The notes under the pieces: generated by a model
Database searches by the model: none
Told to the model about the DNA's origin: nothing
What the model saw: only the letters and a program-made list of their open reading frames with translations
Made by a program: the position numbers and the translations under genes
Source of the DNA: CAYONP01 sp964405335
GTDB lineage: Bacteria > Armatimonadota > UBA10988
Length of the DNA: 64,000 nt
Direction: 5' to 3'
NCBI GenBank assembly: GCA_964405335.1
Contig: CAYONP010000013.1
Coordinates: forward strand, 16,088 to 80,087
Shown here: in pieces, positions 1 to 7,300 of the stretch
Layout: the number at the start of each line of letters is the position of its first letter
Position numbering within the stretch: position 1 is the first letter of the stretch

Positions 1-24
1 TGCTGCCGACGAGCTCGCCGCGAG

Positions 25-47
25 CACTGGCGGGCAAGCCGCCAGTG
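25..47 (-). terminator. Hairpin downstream of the receiver operon
   Basis: A perfect 9-bp stem (CACTGGCGG / CCGCCAGTG) around the loop GCAAG lies about 40 bp past the stop codon of the last gene of the minus-strand signalling operon. There is no T-run, so it could be a factor-assisted terminator or simply a dispersed palindromic repeat. The first 84 bases hold nothing else recognisable. Confidence 0.4.
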
Positions 48-84
48 GCACAACGTACGGCGGAGAGAAGCTCGGGCCGGCTGC

Positions 85-486
85 CTAGATCAGCATGTCG
101 TCGTCGAGGATCTCGTCGTCGAGGTTGAGCAGTCGGTCGACCAGGTCGAGCAGCTCGCGCGGGTTAAACGGCTTGGTCAGATAGGCGTCCACGCCGGCGG
201 TCCAGCCTTTGCTGACATCGGAGTCGAGCGACTTGGCGGTGAGCATGACCACCGGGATGTGTTCGGTGTTCGGGTTGCCCTTCAGTTGCTGCAAGGTCTG
301 GATGCCGTCGAGTTCGGGCATCGCCCAGTCGAGCAGGATCAGGTCGGGCGGCGCTTCGGCCACCGATTCGAGCGCCAGCAGGCCGTTTTCGGCCGTGGTC
401 ACATCCCAGCCGGCGGCTTTGAGGTTGAACTCGATCAGCCGCAGGATGTGCCGCTCATCGTCGACCGCCAGGATTCGCTTTGCCAC
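85..486 (-). CDS. CheY-like single-domain response regulator
   Basis: A 133-residue stand-alone receiver with no output domain. The full catalytic set is visible: acidic pair D9/D10, phospho-acceptor D53 in LILLDWAMPELDG, T83 and K105 in LTKPF. The start is GTG with GAGAGGGA a few bases upstream. It is the last gene of a minus-strand operon with two close paralogues (1989-2399 and 2440-2832), an amidase and an atypical OmpR-type regulator. All three receivers share an unusual stretch with GW, then GV, then YLTKPF or YMTKPF. It probably relays phosphate or controls a partner protein by direct contact; the partner kinase is not in this cluster. The family is certain, the pathway unknown. Confidence 0.93.
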   Translation of the reverse strand: MAKRILAVDDERHILRLIEFNLKAAGWDVTTAENGLLALESVAEAPPDLILLDWAMPELDGIQTLQQLKGNPNTEHIPVVMLTAKSLDSDVSKGWTAGVDAYLTKPFNPRELLDLVDRLLNLDDEILDDDMLI

Positions 487-515
487 GGGTCCCTCTCGCC
501 GGTTGACGCCGGTGG

Positions 516-1217
516 TCAGACTTCCTCGAACCGGTAGCCCACGCCGCGCACGGTCTGGATCAGGTTCGCGTGCTCGTCGCCCATTTTCGCCCGCAAGCGG
601 CGGACGTGCACATCAACGGTTCGCGTGCCGCCATAGTAATCCTCGCCCCAGACCAGGCTGAGCAGCATTTCGCGGGTGTAGACCACGCCGCGGTGCGTGG
701 CGAGGAACTTGAGCAGCTCGAACTCGAGGTGCGTCAGCACCATCTCCTCGCCGTCGACCGATGCCTGGTAGGCCGCCAGGTGGAGCGTCAACGGACCGAC
801 CTGCACGCGATCCTCGCTCACGCCCTGCAGCCGGAACTGGACCAGGCGCACGCGGGCTTCGAGCTCGTCGGGCCCGAATGGCTCGACGACGAAGTCATCG
901 AAGCCGGTGTCGGGCTGCAGCCCGCTGAGCAGCGGACCCGTGGCGACCATCAGGATGGGCAGGTGCTGGTACCGGCTGTCGCGCCGCAGCTCGCGGCAGA
1001 GCGCCAGGCCGCCGATGCCGTTGGCGACCAGATCGATGATCACCAGGTTGGGCCGATGTGCGTGCAGCCCTTCGAGAAAGGCCATCGGCTCGGCCGGCGC
1101 GTAGACGACATAGCCGAGCCGGCCGAGTGAGAAGCGGCAGGCGTCGATGAGCGCCTCGCGGTCGCCGAAGACGTGTATCCGGATCACCTGGCGTGCCTCA
1201 CTTGTCCTGGCAGCCAC
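516..1217 (-). CDS. Atypical OmpR/PhoB-family response regulator with degenerate receiver
   Basis: Two domains are visible: a receiver (about residues 11-130) and a C-terminal winged helix (about 138-231) ending in the family-typical VRGVGYRF. The DNA-binding half looks intact (LEFELLKFLATHRG, RTVDVHVRRLR). The receiver is not: the acidic pair is reduced to GD (D19), and the invariant Lys of the KPF motif is Glu (VEPF, E112), although a phospho-site-like D62 remains. Atypical receivers of this kind usually work without phosphorylation, by constitutive dimerisation or ligand binding; that this applies here is inference. The start used is GTG; a second in-frame GTG at 1187 fits the usual family N-terminus better. 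It sits between a CheY-like gene and an amidase gene in the same operon. Confidence 0.88.
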   Translation of the reverse strand: MAARTSEARQVIRIHVFGDREALIDACRFSLGRLGYVVYAPAEPMAFLEGLHAHRPNLVIIDLVANGIGGLALCRELRRDSRYQHLPILMVATGPLLSGLQPDTGFDDFVVEPFGPDELEARVRLVQFRLQGVSEDRVQVGPLTLHLAAYQASVDGEEMVLTHLEFELLKFLATHRGVVYTREMLLSLVWGEDYYGGTRTVDVHVRRLRAKMGDEHANLIQTVRGVGYRFEEV

Positions 1218-1241
1218 GCTTGGGGAGAGGCAGCGGGCCGG

Positions 1242-1958
1242 TCAACTCGGATCCTCGCGACGGCCACTCTCGATCCGCACGACCCGGCGTCGCGGGTCCC
1301 AATGGACCTCGGCGCCGAGCGCCCAGCCAATCACCCTGACGGGTACCATGACGTCATTGTAGACTTGCTGCGGCGCCGGGTCGATGTAGATCTCGGCGCC
1401 GTCGACCAGGATGCGGATATCCTGCGGCCCGCGGAAGGCGAGGATGCCGGCGACCAGATTGTCGGCCACCTTGGCCTGCCAGCTCGGGCTGCGCATCAGC
1501 TGCTCGACCTCGGGGCTGGTGAGGAAGTCGAGTTCGACCAGCACCGCCGGGCAGGGGGCCCGGCGGAGCAGCGGGTCGTCGCCGGGCAGCGCGGCCGACC
1601 AGCGGGTGCGGGGAAAGGCGCGCAGCAGGCAGTCGGCCAGCAGCCGGCTCTCCTCGCTGCCGGGCAGATAGCGGCAGCAGAGCCCGTAGGCGGCCGAGTC
1701 GGGGTGCGAGCCGCAGTGCAGCGAGAGCAGCAGGTCGACGTCGTAGGGCTCGTCGGCAATGCGGCTGAGCAGCAGCCCGGCGGCTTCTTCGGCCTCGCCC
1801 GGCGGGGGTTGCATGATCTCGGTCTGGATCATGCGCTGTCCCAGGGCGGTGGCGAGATGCCGGGCGACGGCCTCGACGACCTCGCGTTCGGTCAGCCCGG
1901 TGGGTCCGATCAGGCCGGGGGCCTGGCTCGAATGGGCCGGGTTGAGGATGACTTTCAT
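1242..1958 (-). CDS. N-acetylmuramoyl-L-alanine amidase (Amidase_3) with copper-amine-oxidase-N-like domain
   Basis: Residue numbers below count from an alternative GTG two codons upstream (1964). The N-terminal 180 residues fit Amidase_3 zinc peptidoglycan amidases: LNPAHS with H11, E26 in LTEREV, H83 in LSLHCGSH and catalytic-type E144 in LVELDFLTSPE. Residues 184-235 (VDGAEIYID, VMVPVRVIGWALGAEVHWD) match the small copper-amine-oxidase N-terminal domain often attached to envelope hydrolases of Gram-positive-type bacteria. The enzyme would cut the amide between MurNAc and L-Ala. No signal peptide or membrane segment is seen, which is odd for a wall hydrolase. It lies between receiver genes in one operon, so wall remodelling may be an output of that phosphorelay. 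Confidence 0.85.
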   Translation of the reverse strand: MKVILNPAHSSQAPGLIGPTGLTEREVVEAVARHLATALGQRMIQTEIMQPPPGEAEEAAGLLLSRIADEPYDVDLLLSLHCGSHPDSAAYGLCCRYLPGSEESRLLADCLLRAFPRTRWSAALPGDDPLLRRAPCPAVLVELDFLTSPEVEQLMRSPSWQAKVADNLVAGILAFRGPQDIRILVDGAEIYIDPAPQQVYNDVMVPVRVIGWALGAEVHWDPRRRVVRIESGRREDPS

Positions 1959-1988
1959 CGCCACGCGGCGCGGTTCGGCTGGTGCGAA

Positions 1989-2399
1989 CTAGTCGAGAAT
2001 GATCCGGCCTTCGTCGTCATCGGGCGATTCGAGCTCCTCGAAGATGCGCTTGACGAAGGCGAGCAGTTCCATTGGGTTGAACGGCTTGGTCAGGTAACAG
2101 TCGACCCCGGACTGCCAGCCCTTGAACACGTCGGCATCCTGCGATTTGGCGGTGAGCATGATCACCGGGATGTTCTCGGTTTCGGGATCACCCTTCAGGC
2201 GCTTGAGTGTCTCCATGCCGTTGAGTTGCGGCATCATCCAGTCGAGGACGATCAGGTCGGGTTTCTCGGCCGCCACCATCTCGAGCGCCTGGGCGCCGTC
2301 GTTGGCGGTGACGACGTCGAAGCCGGCCCGCTCAAGGTTGACCTGGATCAGACGAACGATGTGCCGCTCGTCGTCGACCGCCAGAATCCGCTTCGCCAT
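1989..2399 (-). CDS. CheY-like single-domain response regulator
   Basis: A 136-residue receiver, closely related to the genes at 85-486 and 2440-2832. D9, D10, phospho-site D53 (LIVLDWMMPQLNG), T83 and K105 (LTKPF) are all present. The start codon is ATG with GAGGGAG upstream. The C-terminus carries an acidic tail (ESPDDDEGRIILD) rather than an output domain. It is second in the minus-strand operon that starts near 2864. The three tandem paralogues suggest expansion by duplication followed by specialisation; their kinases and targets cannot be told from the sequence. Confidence 0.93.
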   Translation of the reverse strand: MAKRILAVDDERHIVRLIQVNLERAGFDVVTANDGAQALEMVAAEKPDLIVLDWMMPQLNGMETLKRLKGDPETENIPVIMLTAKSQDADVFKGWQSGVDCYLTKPFNPMELLAFVKRIFEELESPDDDEGRIILD

Positions 2400-2439
2400 G
2401 GCTCCCTCGCTTTGCCCTCTTGGTAGACGCCGCCGAAGG

Positions 2440-2832
2440 CTAGAAGTCGCCGTCGGTCAGCTCATCCGACTCCAGGACCCGCATGACATAGGCCGTCAGG
2501 TCCCGAGGGTCGAACGGTTTCGTCATGTAGCAGTGGACCCCTTCGGACCAGCCGCGCAGAATCGACTCCTCGTCCGAGCGGGCGGTCAACATCACCACCG
2601 GGATGTCGGCGGTTTCGGGATCGGCCTTCAGCGCGCGAAGCACCTCGAACCCGTCCATGCCCGGCATGACCACGTCGAGAATGACCAGGTCCGGCGCCGA
2701 CGCCGCAATCGACTCCAACGCCTGCGACCCATTAGCGGCCAACTCGGTCTGGTACCCCTCACGGTCCAGGTTGACCTGAATCGTGCGAGCCACCGCCCGC
2801 TCGTCCTCGACGACCAGAATCCGCTTCGCCAT
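2440..2832 (-). CDS. CheY-like single-domain response regulator
   Basis: First gene of the minus-strand signalling operon. The start is placed at the ATG giving MAKRILVVEDER, the N-terminus shared with both paralogues; an in-frame ATG seven codons upstream exists but adds only a basic extension. Acidic pocket (VVEDE), phospho-site Asp in LVILDVVMPGMDG, and Lys in YMTKPFDP are intact. No output domain follows. A TTGACG-N18-TATAGT promoter lies about 35 bp upstream, so this gene probably begins the transcript that also covers the amidase and the atypical PhoB-like gene. Confidence 0.92.
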   Translation of the reverse strand: MAKRILVVEDERAVARTIQVNLDREGYQTELAANGSQALESIAASAPDLVILDVVMPGMDGFEVLRALKADPETADIPVVMLTARSDEESILRGWSEGVHCYMTKPFDPRDLTAYVMRVLESDELTDGDF

Positions 2833-2870
2833 GCCGCTCGCACGCCGCCGCACCGCGACTCGACCGGCCG

Positions 2871-2900
2871 ACTATAGCACATCGACAGGACCAGCGTCAA
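2871..2900 (-). promoter_or_regulatory. Sigma-70-type promoter of the receiver/amidase operon
   Basis: On the minus strand TTGACG (complement of 2895-2900) is followed after 18 bp by TATAGT (2871-2876), and a TG one base before the -10 makes it an extended -10 as well. Predicted transcription starts near 2864, about 30 bases before the first ATG at 2832. Matches are 5/6 at both hexamers, rare in such GC-rich DNA. Confidence 0.65.
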
Positions 2901-2940
2901 ACTTCGCGCGGGCGATGCGCGCGGCGCGAAACGCCCGCCG

Positions 2941-2998
2941 GCCGCCTCGGCGAGGCGGCGCTACCTCGTGCCGGTAGGGCCCGTTCGCCGAACGGGCC
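2941..2998. repeat. Pair of GTAG-tagged REP-like hairpins
   Basis: Two palindromes stand in opposite orientation. On the minus strand GTAGC (2960-2964) precedes GCCGCCTCGCCGAGGCGGC; on the plus strand GGTAG (2973-2977) precedes a 10-bp stem GGCCCGTTCG / CGAACGGGCC (2978-2998). A GTAG at the 5' foot of a hairpin is the hallmark described for REP sequences mobilised by RAYT (TnpA_REP) transposases. The pair sits in the 171-bp gap between the receiver operon promoter and the sod stop and could act as a bidirectional terminator. Confidence 0.6.
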
Positions 2999-3003
2999 GC
3001 CGG

Positions 3004-3708
3004 CTATCCCGACGCGGCGGCGAACCGGCGCTCGACGTCGCGCCAGTCGACCACGTTCCAGAACGCCGTCACATACTCAGCGCGGCGGTTCTGGTACTTG
3101 AGGTAGTAGGCGTGCTCCCAGACATCGAGCACGAGCAGCGGCACCACGCCCCAGGCGGTCAGGTTCTGGTGCTTCTCGGCCTGGAGCACCACCATCTGCG
3201 CGCCGACCGGCTCGTAGGCGAGGATGCCCCAGCCGCTGCCCTCGACGCTGTTGGCCGCGGCGCTGAACTGCTTGATCAGGTTGTCCTGCGAGCCGAAATC
3301 GCGCTCGATCCGCCGGCCGAAGGCCGCGCTCGGCGCCGCGCCGCCAGGGGTCATGTTGGTCCAGAACAGACAGTGCAGGAAGTGCCCGCTGCCGTGGAAG
3401 GCGACCGCCTGGCTGGCCGTCTTGACCGCGGCATAGTCGCCGGCGGCCCGGGCGTCGGCCAGGGTCTTTAGCGCCGCGTTCAGCCCGGCGACATAGCCGG
3501 CATGGTGGCGATCGTGGTGCAGGGTCATGGTCTGCGCGTCGAGGTGCGGCTCGAGCGCGCCGTAATCGTAGCCTAACGGCGGCAGCGTATAGACGCCGTC
3601 GGCGAACGCGCCGCCCGCCGGCGCGGCGGCGACGGCGCCGCGGGCGAGCAGGGCGGCCCCCGTGCCCAGCGCGGCGACGGCCTGGCGGCGGGTCAGGGAT
3701 TGGCTCAT
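3004..3708 (-). CDS. Fe/Mn superoxide dismutase with twin-arginine-like signal
   Basis: A 234-residue iron/manganese superoxide dismutase, converting superoxide to peroxide and oxygen. The metal ligands are visible: H64 in TLHHDRHH, H112 in FLHCLFW, and D195/H199 in LDVWEHAYYLKYQNRR. Metal choice cannot be decided by eye. The start is the ATG giving MSQSLTRRQAVAALG, preceded by GGGAG; the upstream in-frame extension has no domain. The first 30 residues contain an RR pair followed by an alanine-rich hydrophobic stretch, like a Tat signal, so the enzyme probably works outside the cytoplasm. It is monocistronic, convergent with nothing, and divergent from the TPR operon that begins at 3888. Confidence 0.93.
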   Translation of the reverse strand: MSQSLTRRQAVAALGTGAALLARGAVAAAPAGGAFADGVYTLPPLGYDYGALEPHLDAQTMTLHHDRHHAGYVAGLNAALKTLADARAAGDYAAVKTASQAVAFHGSGHFLHCLFWTNMTPGGAAPSAAFGRRIERDFGSQDNLIKQFSAAANSVEGSGWGILAYEPVGAQMVVLQAEKHQNLTAWGVVPLLVLDVWEHAYYLKYQNRRAEYVTAFWNVVDWRDVERRFAAASG

Positions 3709-3804
3709 CGGTGGCTCCCAGCCGGTTGGCTTGCTCCGCACAGTATGCCGCAGGAACCACCAGGCGTCGGGGCCGGTTGGCGGTGTTGGGCGCGGCGGGC
3801 GGCG

Positions 3805-3834
3805 TTGACACCGCGCGCGCGGGTGGGCTAAGAT
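3805..3834 (+). promoter_or_regulatory. Sigma-70-type promoter of the TPR operon
   Basis: TTGACA (3805-3810, 6/6) is followed after 18 bp by TAAGAT (3829-3834, 4/6). Transcription would start near 3841, about 47 bases upstream of the ATG at 3888. It lies in the 179-bp divergent gap between the superoxide dismutase and TPR genes and may drive everything to at least 8806. Confidence 0.65.
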
Positions 3835-3887
3835 GACCGCGGTCGGCGGGAGCAGAGCCGCCGTGACGCACGGGCGAGGCAAGGGCG

Positions 3888-4355
3888 ATGCGGCGCTTCT
3901 GGCGTGCCAGGCGGCGGGATGCGACCCGCTGGGACAAGCTCGAGGAGCGGCTCGCCGAATCGGCCGAGGCGGGCGACTGGCCGCTGGTGCTGAAACTTGC
4001 CCGGCGGTCGCTCAAACGTGAGCCCGAAGACAGCGGGCCGGCCTGCTATGCGGCCCAGGCACGGCTGACCCTGGCCGGCGAGAAAGACGCCGCCAAGGCC
4101 GGCCGCGACGCCGCCGAGTGGCTCGACGCCTCGTTGCAGCGCCACCCGCGCGATGCCACCGTGCTCTACCTGCGCGGCTGGGCGGCGCAGGTGCAGGACA
4201 AGCCGAGCGAGGCGATCGCTTTCTGGCGCCGCGCCTGGCAGGCCGATCCCGACGACCCGGCCATCGCCGAGGCGCTGGTCAAATCGTTCGTGCTCGCCGG
4301 CAGCCTGCCTGAATGGGGAGTGCCCGTCGTTGAGTCCACACTCCTTAACCAGTGA
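3888..4355 (+). CDS. Small TPR-repeat protein
   Basis: A 155-residue protein with a basic N-terminus (MRRFWRARRRD) and three or so TPR-like helical pairs from residue 18 on, the clearest being PRDATVLYLRGWAAQVQDKPSEAIAFWRRAWQADPDD. Such repeats bind partner proteins. No signal peptide or enzyme motif is seen. Its last 26 bp overlap the TTG start of the giant solenoid gene, implying translational coupling. A single frameshifted reading across the junction was considered, but the good ribosome-binding site for the second gene argues for two proteins. It heads the transcript that leads into the Hsp70 set. Confidence 0.8.
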   Translation: MRRFWRARRRDATRWDKLEERLAESAEAGDWPLVLKLARRSLKREPEDSGPACYAAQARLTLAGEKDAAKAGRDAAEWLDASLQRHPRDATVLYLRGWAAQVQDKPSEAIAFWRRAWQADPDDPAIAEALVKSFVLAGSLPEWGVPVVESTLLNQ

Positions 4356-7300
4356 CGACCGCGAGGCAGCCTGGTCTCTGCTGCTCGCCGCCTATCAGAC
4401 CGACACCGCGCTGTCCGACGCCGGCTTCGCCCTCTGCCGCGCCCGCTACCTCGCCGGCGACCGCGACGCCGGGCTGATCACCGTCCTCGGCCGGGCCCTG
4501 GTGGCCCGCCGCGAGTATGACGAGTTCACCCGCGACGTGCTCGAACAGATCGCCGAGCGCGACACCGAGGAGGGGCGCTCGGCCCGCCGCGTGGTCGTCC
4601 GCTGCGATGCCAACCTGGCCGCGTTCCGGCCCGAGCGGGTCGACTGGTACGAGGAGGCGCTGACCGGCGGCTCGTTAACCGCCGGGTTCGTGCTCGCCCG
4701 CGGCGCGCTGGCCGGACAGCTCGAGGATCGACCCGAGCTGGCCGCCGAAGGCCTCGCCCGCTGCCTCGAGGAGGCCACACCGCGGCAGTGGGAGCAGGCC
4801 GCGCTCGACCGCAAGAAGGCCGTCCGCCAGCTGGCCGACCATCACCTGGCCAGGCCGCCGAGCGAGGCCGGCATCGGTGCGGTCGAGGCCGGCTATCAAG
4901 CCTCGCGCGGCAAACTGGCCTATCTCCGCTGGCTGGTCGAGGCCTACCGGCCGAGCCTCTCGGCCAGGGCGGTCGAGTGCTACCTCGCCCTGGCCGAGGC
5001 GGATCCGGAAGACCAGGCCAACACGCGCTTCGTGGCTGAAGCCGTGATCGACCGCCGGCTGCGCATCGACGATGCCTGTCCCGTGCTGCAACGCCACCTG
5101 GCCATCACCGACGATCCCACAGCGGCGCGCCGCGCGCTGGCCCACGAGGTGGTTCGCCTGCGCCGCGACGACGCCGACGCGATGGACTGGATTCGCGCCG
5201 CGATGGCGGAGGGCGACAGCTCGCGCGAACTCTATGGCTGGCTGGCGGTGTGCGAGGTGCGGCACGGCGAGATCGACGAGGTCGCCGGCGCGCGCCTGCG
5301 GGCGGTGGCGCTCGATGGCGACATGCCGCGGCCGTGGCGGCGCGAGGTCGGTCTGGCGCTGGCCGAGCGGGTCCATCAGTCGGGCGCGCGCGACGCCGAG
5401 CTCTACTGGGCCGTCTGGCGCGGCGGCGAACCAGCCACCGCGCCGCGCTGGCTGGCCGGCGCGCTCGCCGCGCTGCTGATGGACGCCGATCGGACCGACG
5501 CCGACACCGCGCCGATCTACCGCGCCGCCTATCAGGCCGAACCGAGCGATGCGCTGGCCTGGCGACTGGCCCGCGCCTACCTGCACGACCGCGAAACCCC
5601 GGTGCGCGAGAAGATCGAACACTGGCGCGCCTGCCTGACCCGTGGCGAGACCGACGGCGAGATCCTGGTCGCTCTGGCGCAGGCGCTGGCCACCGAGGGC
5701 GCGGCTACCGAGGCGGCCCTCGCGGTGGTCGACGAGATGCCGGCGGCCCAGCAGCCGCGGATGCTCGAAGAGCTGCTCCGCCACCGCTTCGGGCAGGGCG
5801 AGTTCGCCGCCGCCGAGACGATCGCCAGCCGGCTGCGGCGACTGCTGCCCGACGACCCGGCGGTGCAGTATCGACTGGCCGTCTGCCGCATCCGGCGCCT
5901 GCTCGGCTCGGGCGGCGACCTGCGCGAGGTCGATCTGGCCGGCGACCACCCCCGCCTGGCGGTGCTCCGCGCGCTGGTCGCCGCGGCGGCCGGCGACGAA
6001 CCGGACGATGCCGCGACGGCCGACGCCATCGAGGCGAGCGGCGCGCACAGCCCGGCGCTCGGCGTGGCGGTCGCCGCGCTGCGCGGCCACGACGTGCGAG
6101 TGCCGCCGGTCGAGACGGGCATCCCGCGCAACACCTGGCTGCTTGCCGCGGTCGAGCAGATGCAGGGGCAGACGGCCCGCGCGCGCCGGCGGCTGCAGGC
6201 CACCGAGGACCCCGACCTGCGTCTGTGGGAGCGCTACCTGGCCGCGCGGCAGGCGCTCGACGAGGGCCGCGGCGCGGCGGCCTGCGAGCTGCTTCTGCCG
6301 GTGCTGCATCGCTCCGGCCCGCCGTGGGAGGGACCACGCGAGATGCTCGCCGCCCTGGCCCCACGCTACGCTTCGGCCGAGCTGATCGATCGACTGGCGC
6401 CGCTCCTGACCGACGCCGAACAACAGGCGGCGCGGCTGCGGGTGCTGGTTCAGCGCGCGCTGAGCGGCGACGAGGAGGCCGCCGCGGCGGCCTCCGGCGG
6501 CGACGACGCGCTGGGCCGAGCGCTGCTCCTGGCCCTGCTCTCGGAGCAGGCCGCGGCGGCCTATGTGGCCGGCGATCTGGATCGCTTCGCCACGCTGGTC
6601 GAGCGGCTCCGCGAGGCTGGCGACGAGCCCGACCGGGTGGCCTGGTACAGCGCCCTGCTGCACCGCGAGCGGGGCGAGGATCGGGCCGCCTTCGACGCGG
6701 CGTTCAGGCTCTCCGAACCCGCTCGGGCCACGCCGGCGGTGGCTGCGCAGGTGGCCTCGTGGTACCTCCGCGATGGCGCGCTGTCGCGCGCCGAGGCGGT
6801 GCTCAGCCATGCGCTGCGGTTCCATCGCAACAATGTCGACCTGCTCAGCGCGGTGGCGACGATCAACGCCCAGCTTGGGCGGACCGAGAAGTTCCTCGCC
6901 CTGGTGCCGGTCATCCTCCGCCACCTGCCGCCGAACGACCCGCGCGGCGGCACGCTCGGCCTGCTGCGCGACGTGCTCGAGCGCCCGCTGGCCGAGCTCG
7001 ACCCGGCGGCGCTGGTCGCCGGCCTCGACTCCCTCGACGACGCGGCCGCCGAGCTGCGCCTCTTGCTCCTCCTCGGCCACGCCGCCGACCGGATCGAGCG
7101 CGGCGGCGTCTCAGTGGTGTGCAGCACGCTGAAGCAGCGGCTCGATGAGCTGAAGCCATCCGAGCGCGCGCCGGCGCTGATCGCCGAGCTGCGCAACGCG
7201 CTGGCCTATGGTCATTACCTGGGCGCCGAATGGGACGCCGCCGACGCGGCGCTGGCGCAGGTCGAGGCCGTCGGCGCCGCCGTGCCGCACAACCGGGCGG

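Noticed and set aside
1173..2426. A 417-codon open frame on the plus strand
   Set aside because: It runs antisense through the amidase and a receiver gene, both with strong motifs. Its residues are Asp/Gly/Leu/Val-rich as expected from reverse-complement GC-rich coding DNA.
4675..7080. An 801-codon minus-strand open frame
   Set aside because: Fully antisense to the giant TPR gene, with low-complexity Arg/Gly/Gln composition and no domain. High GC creates long antisense frames throughout this window.
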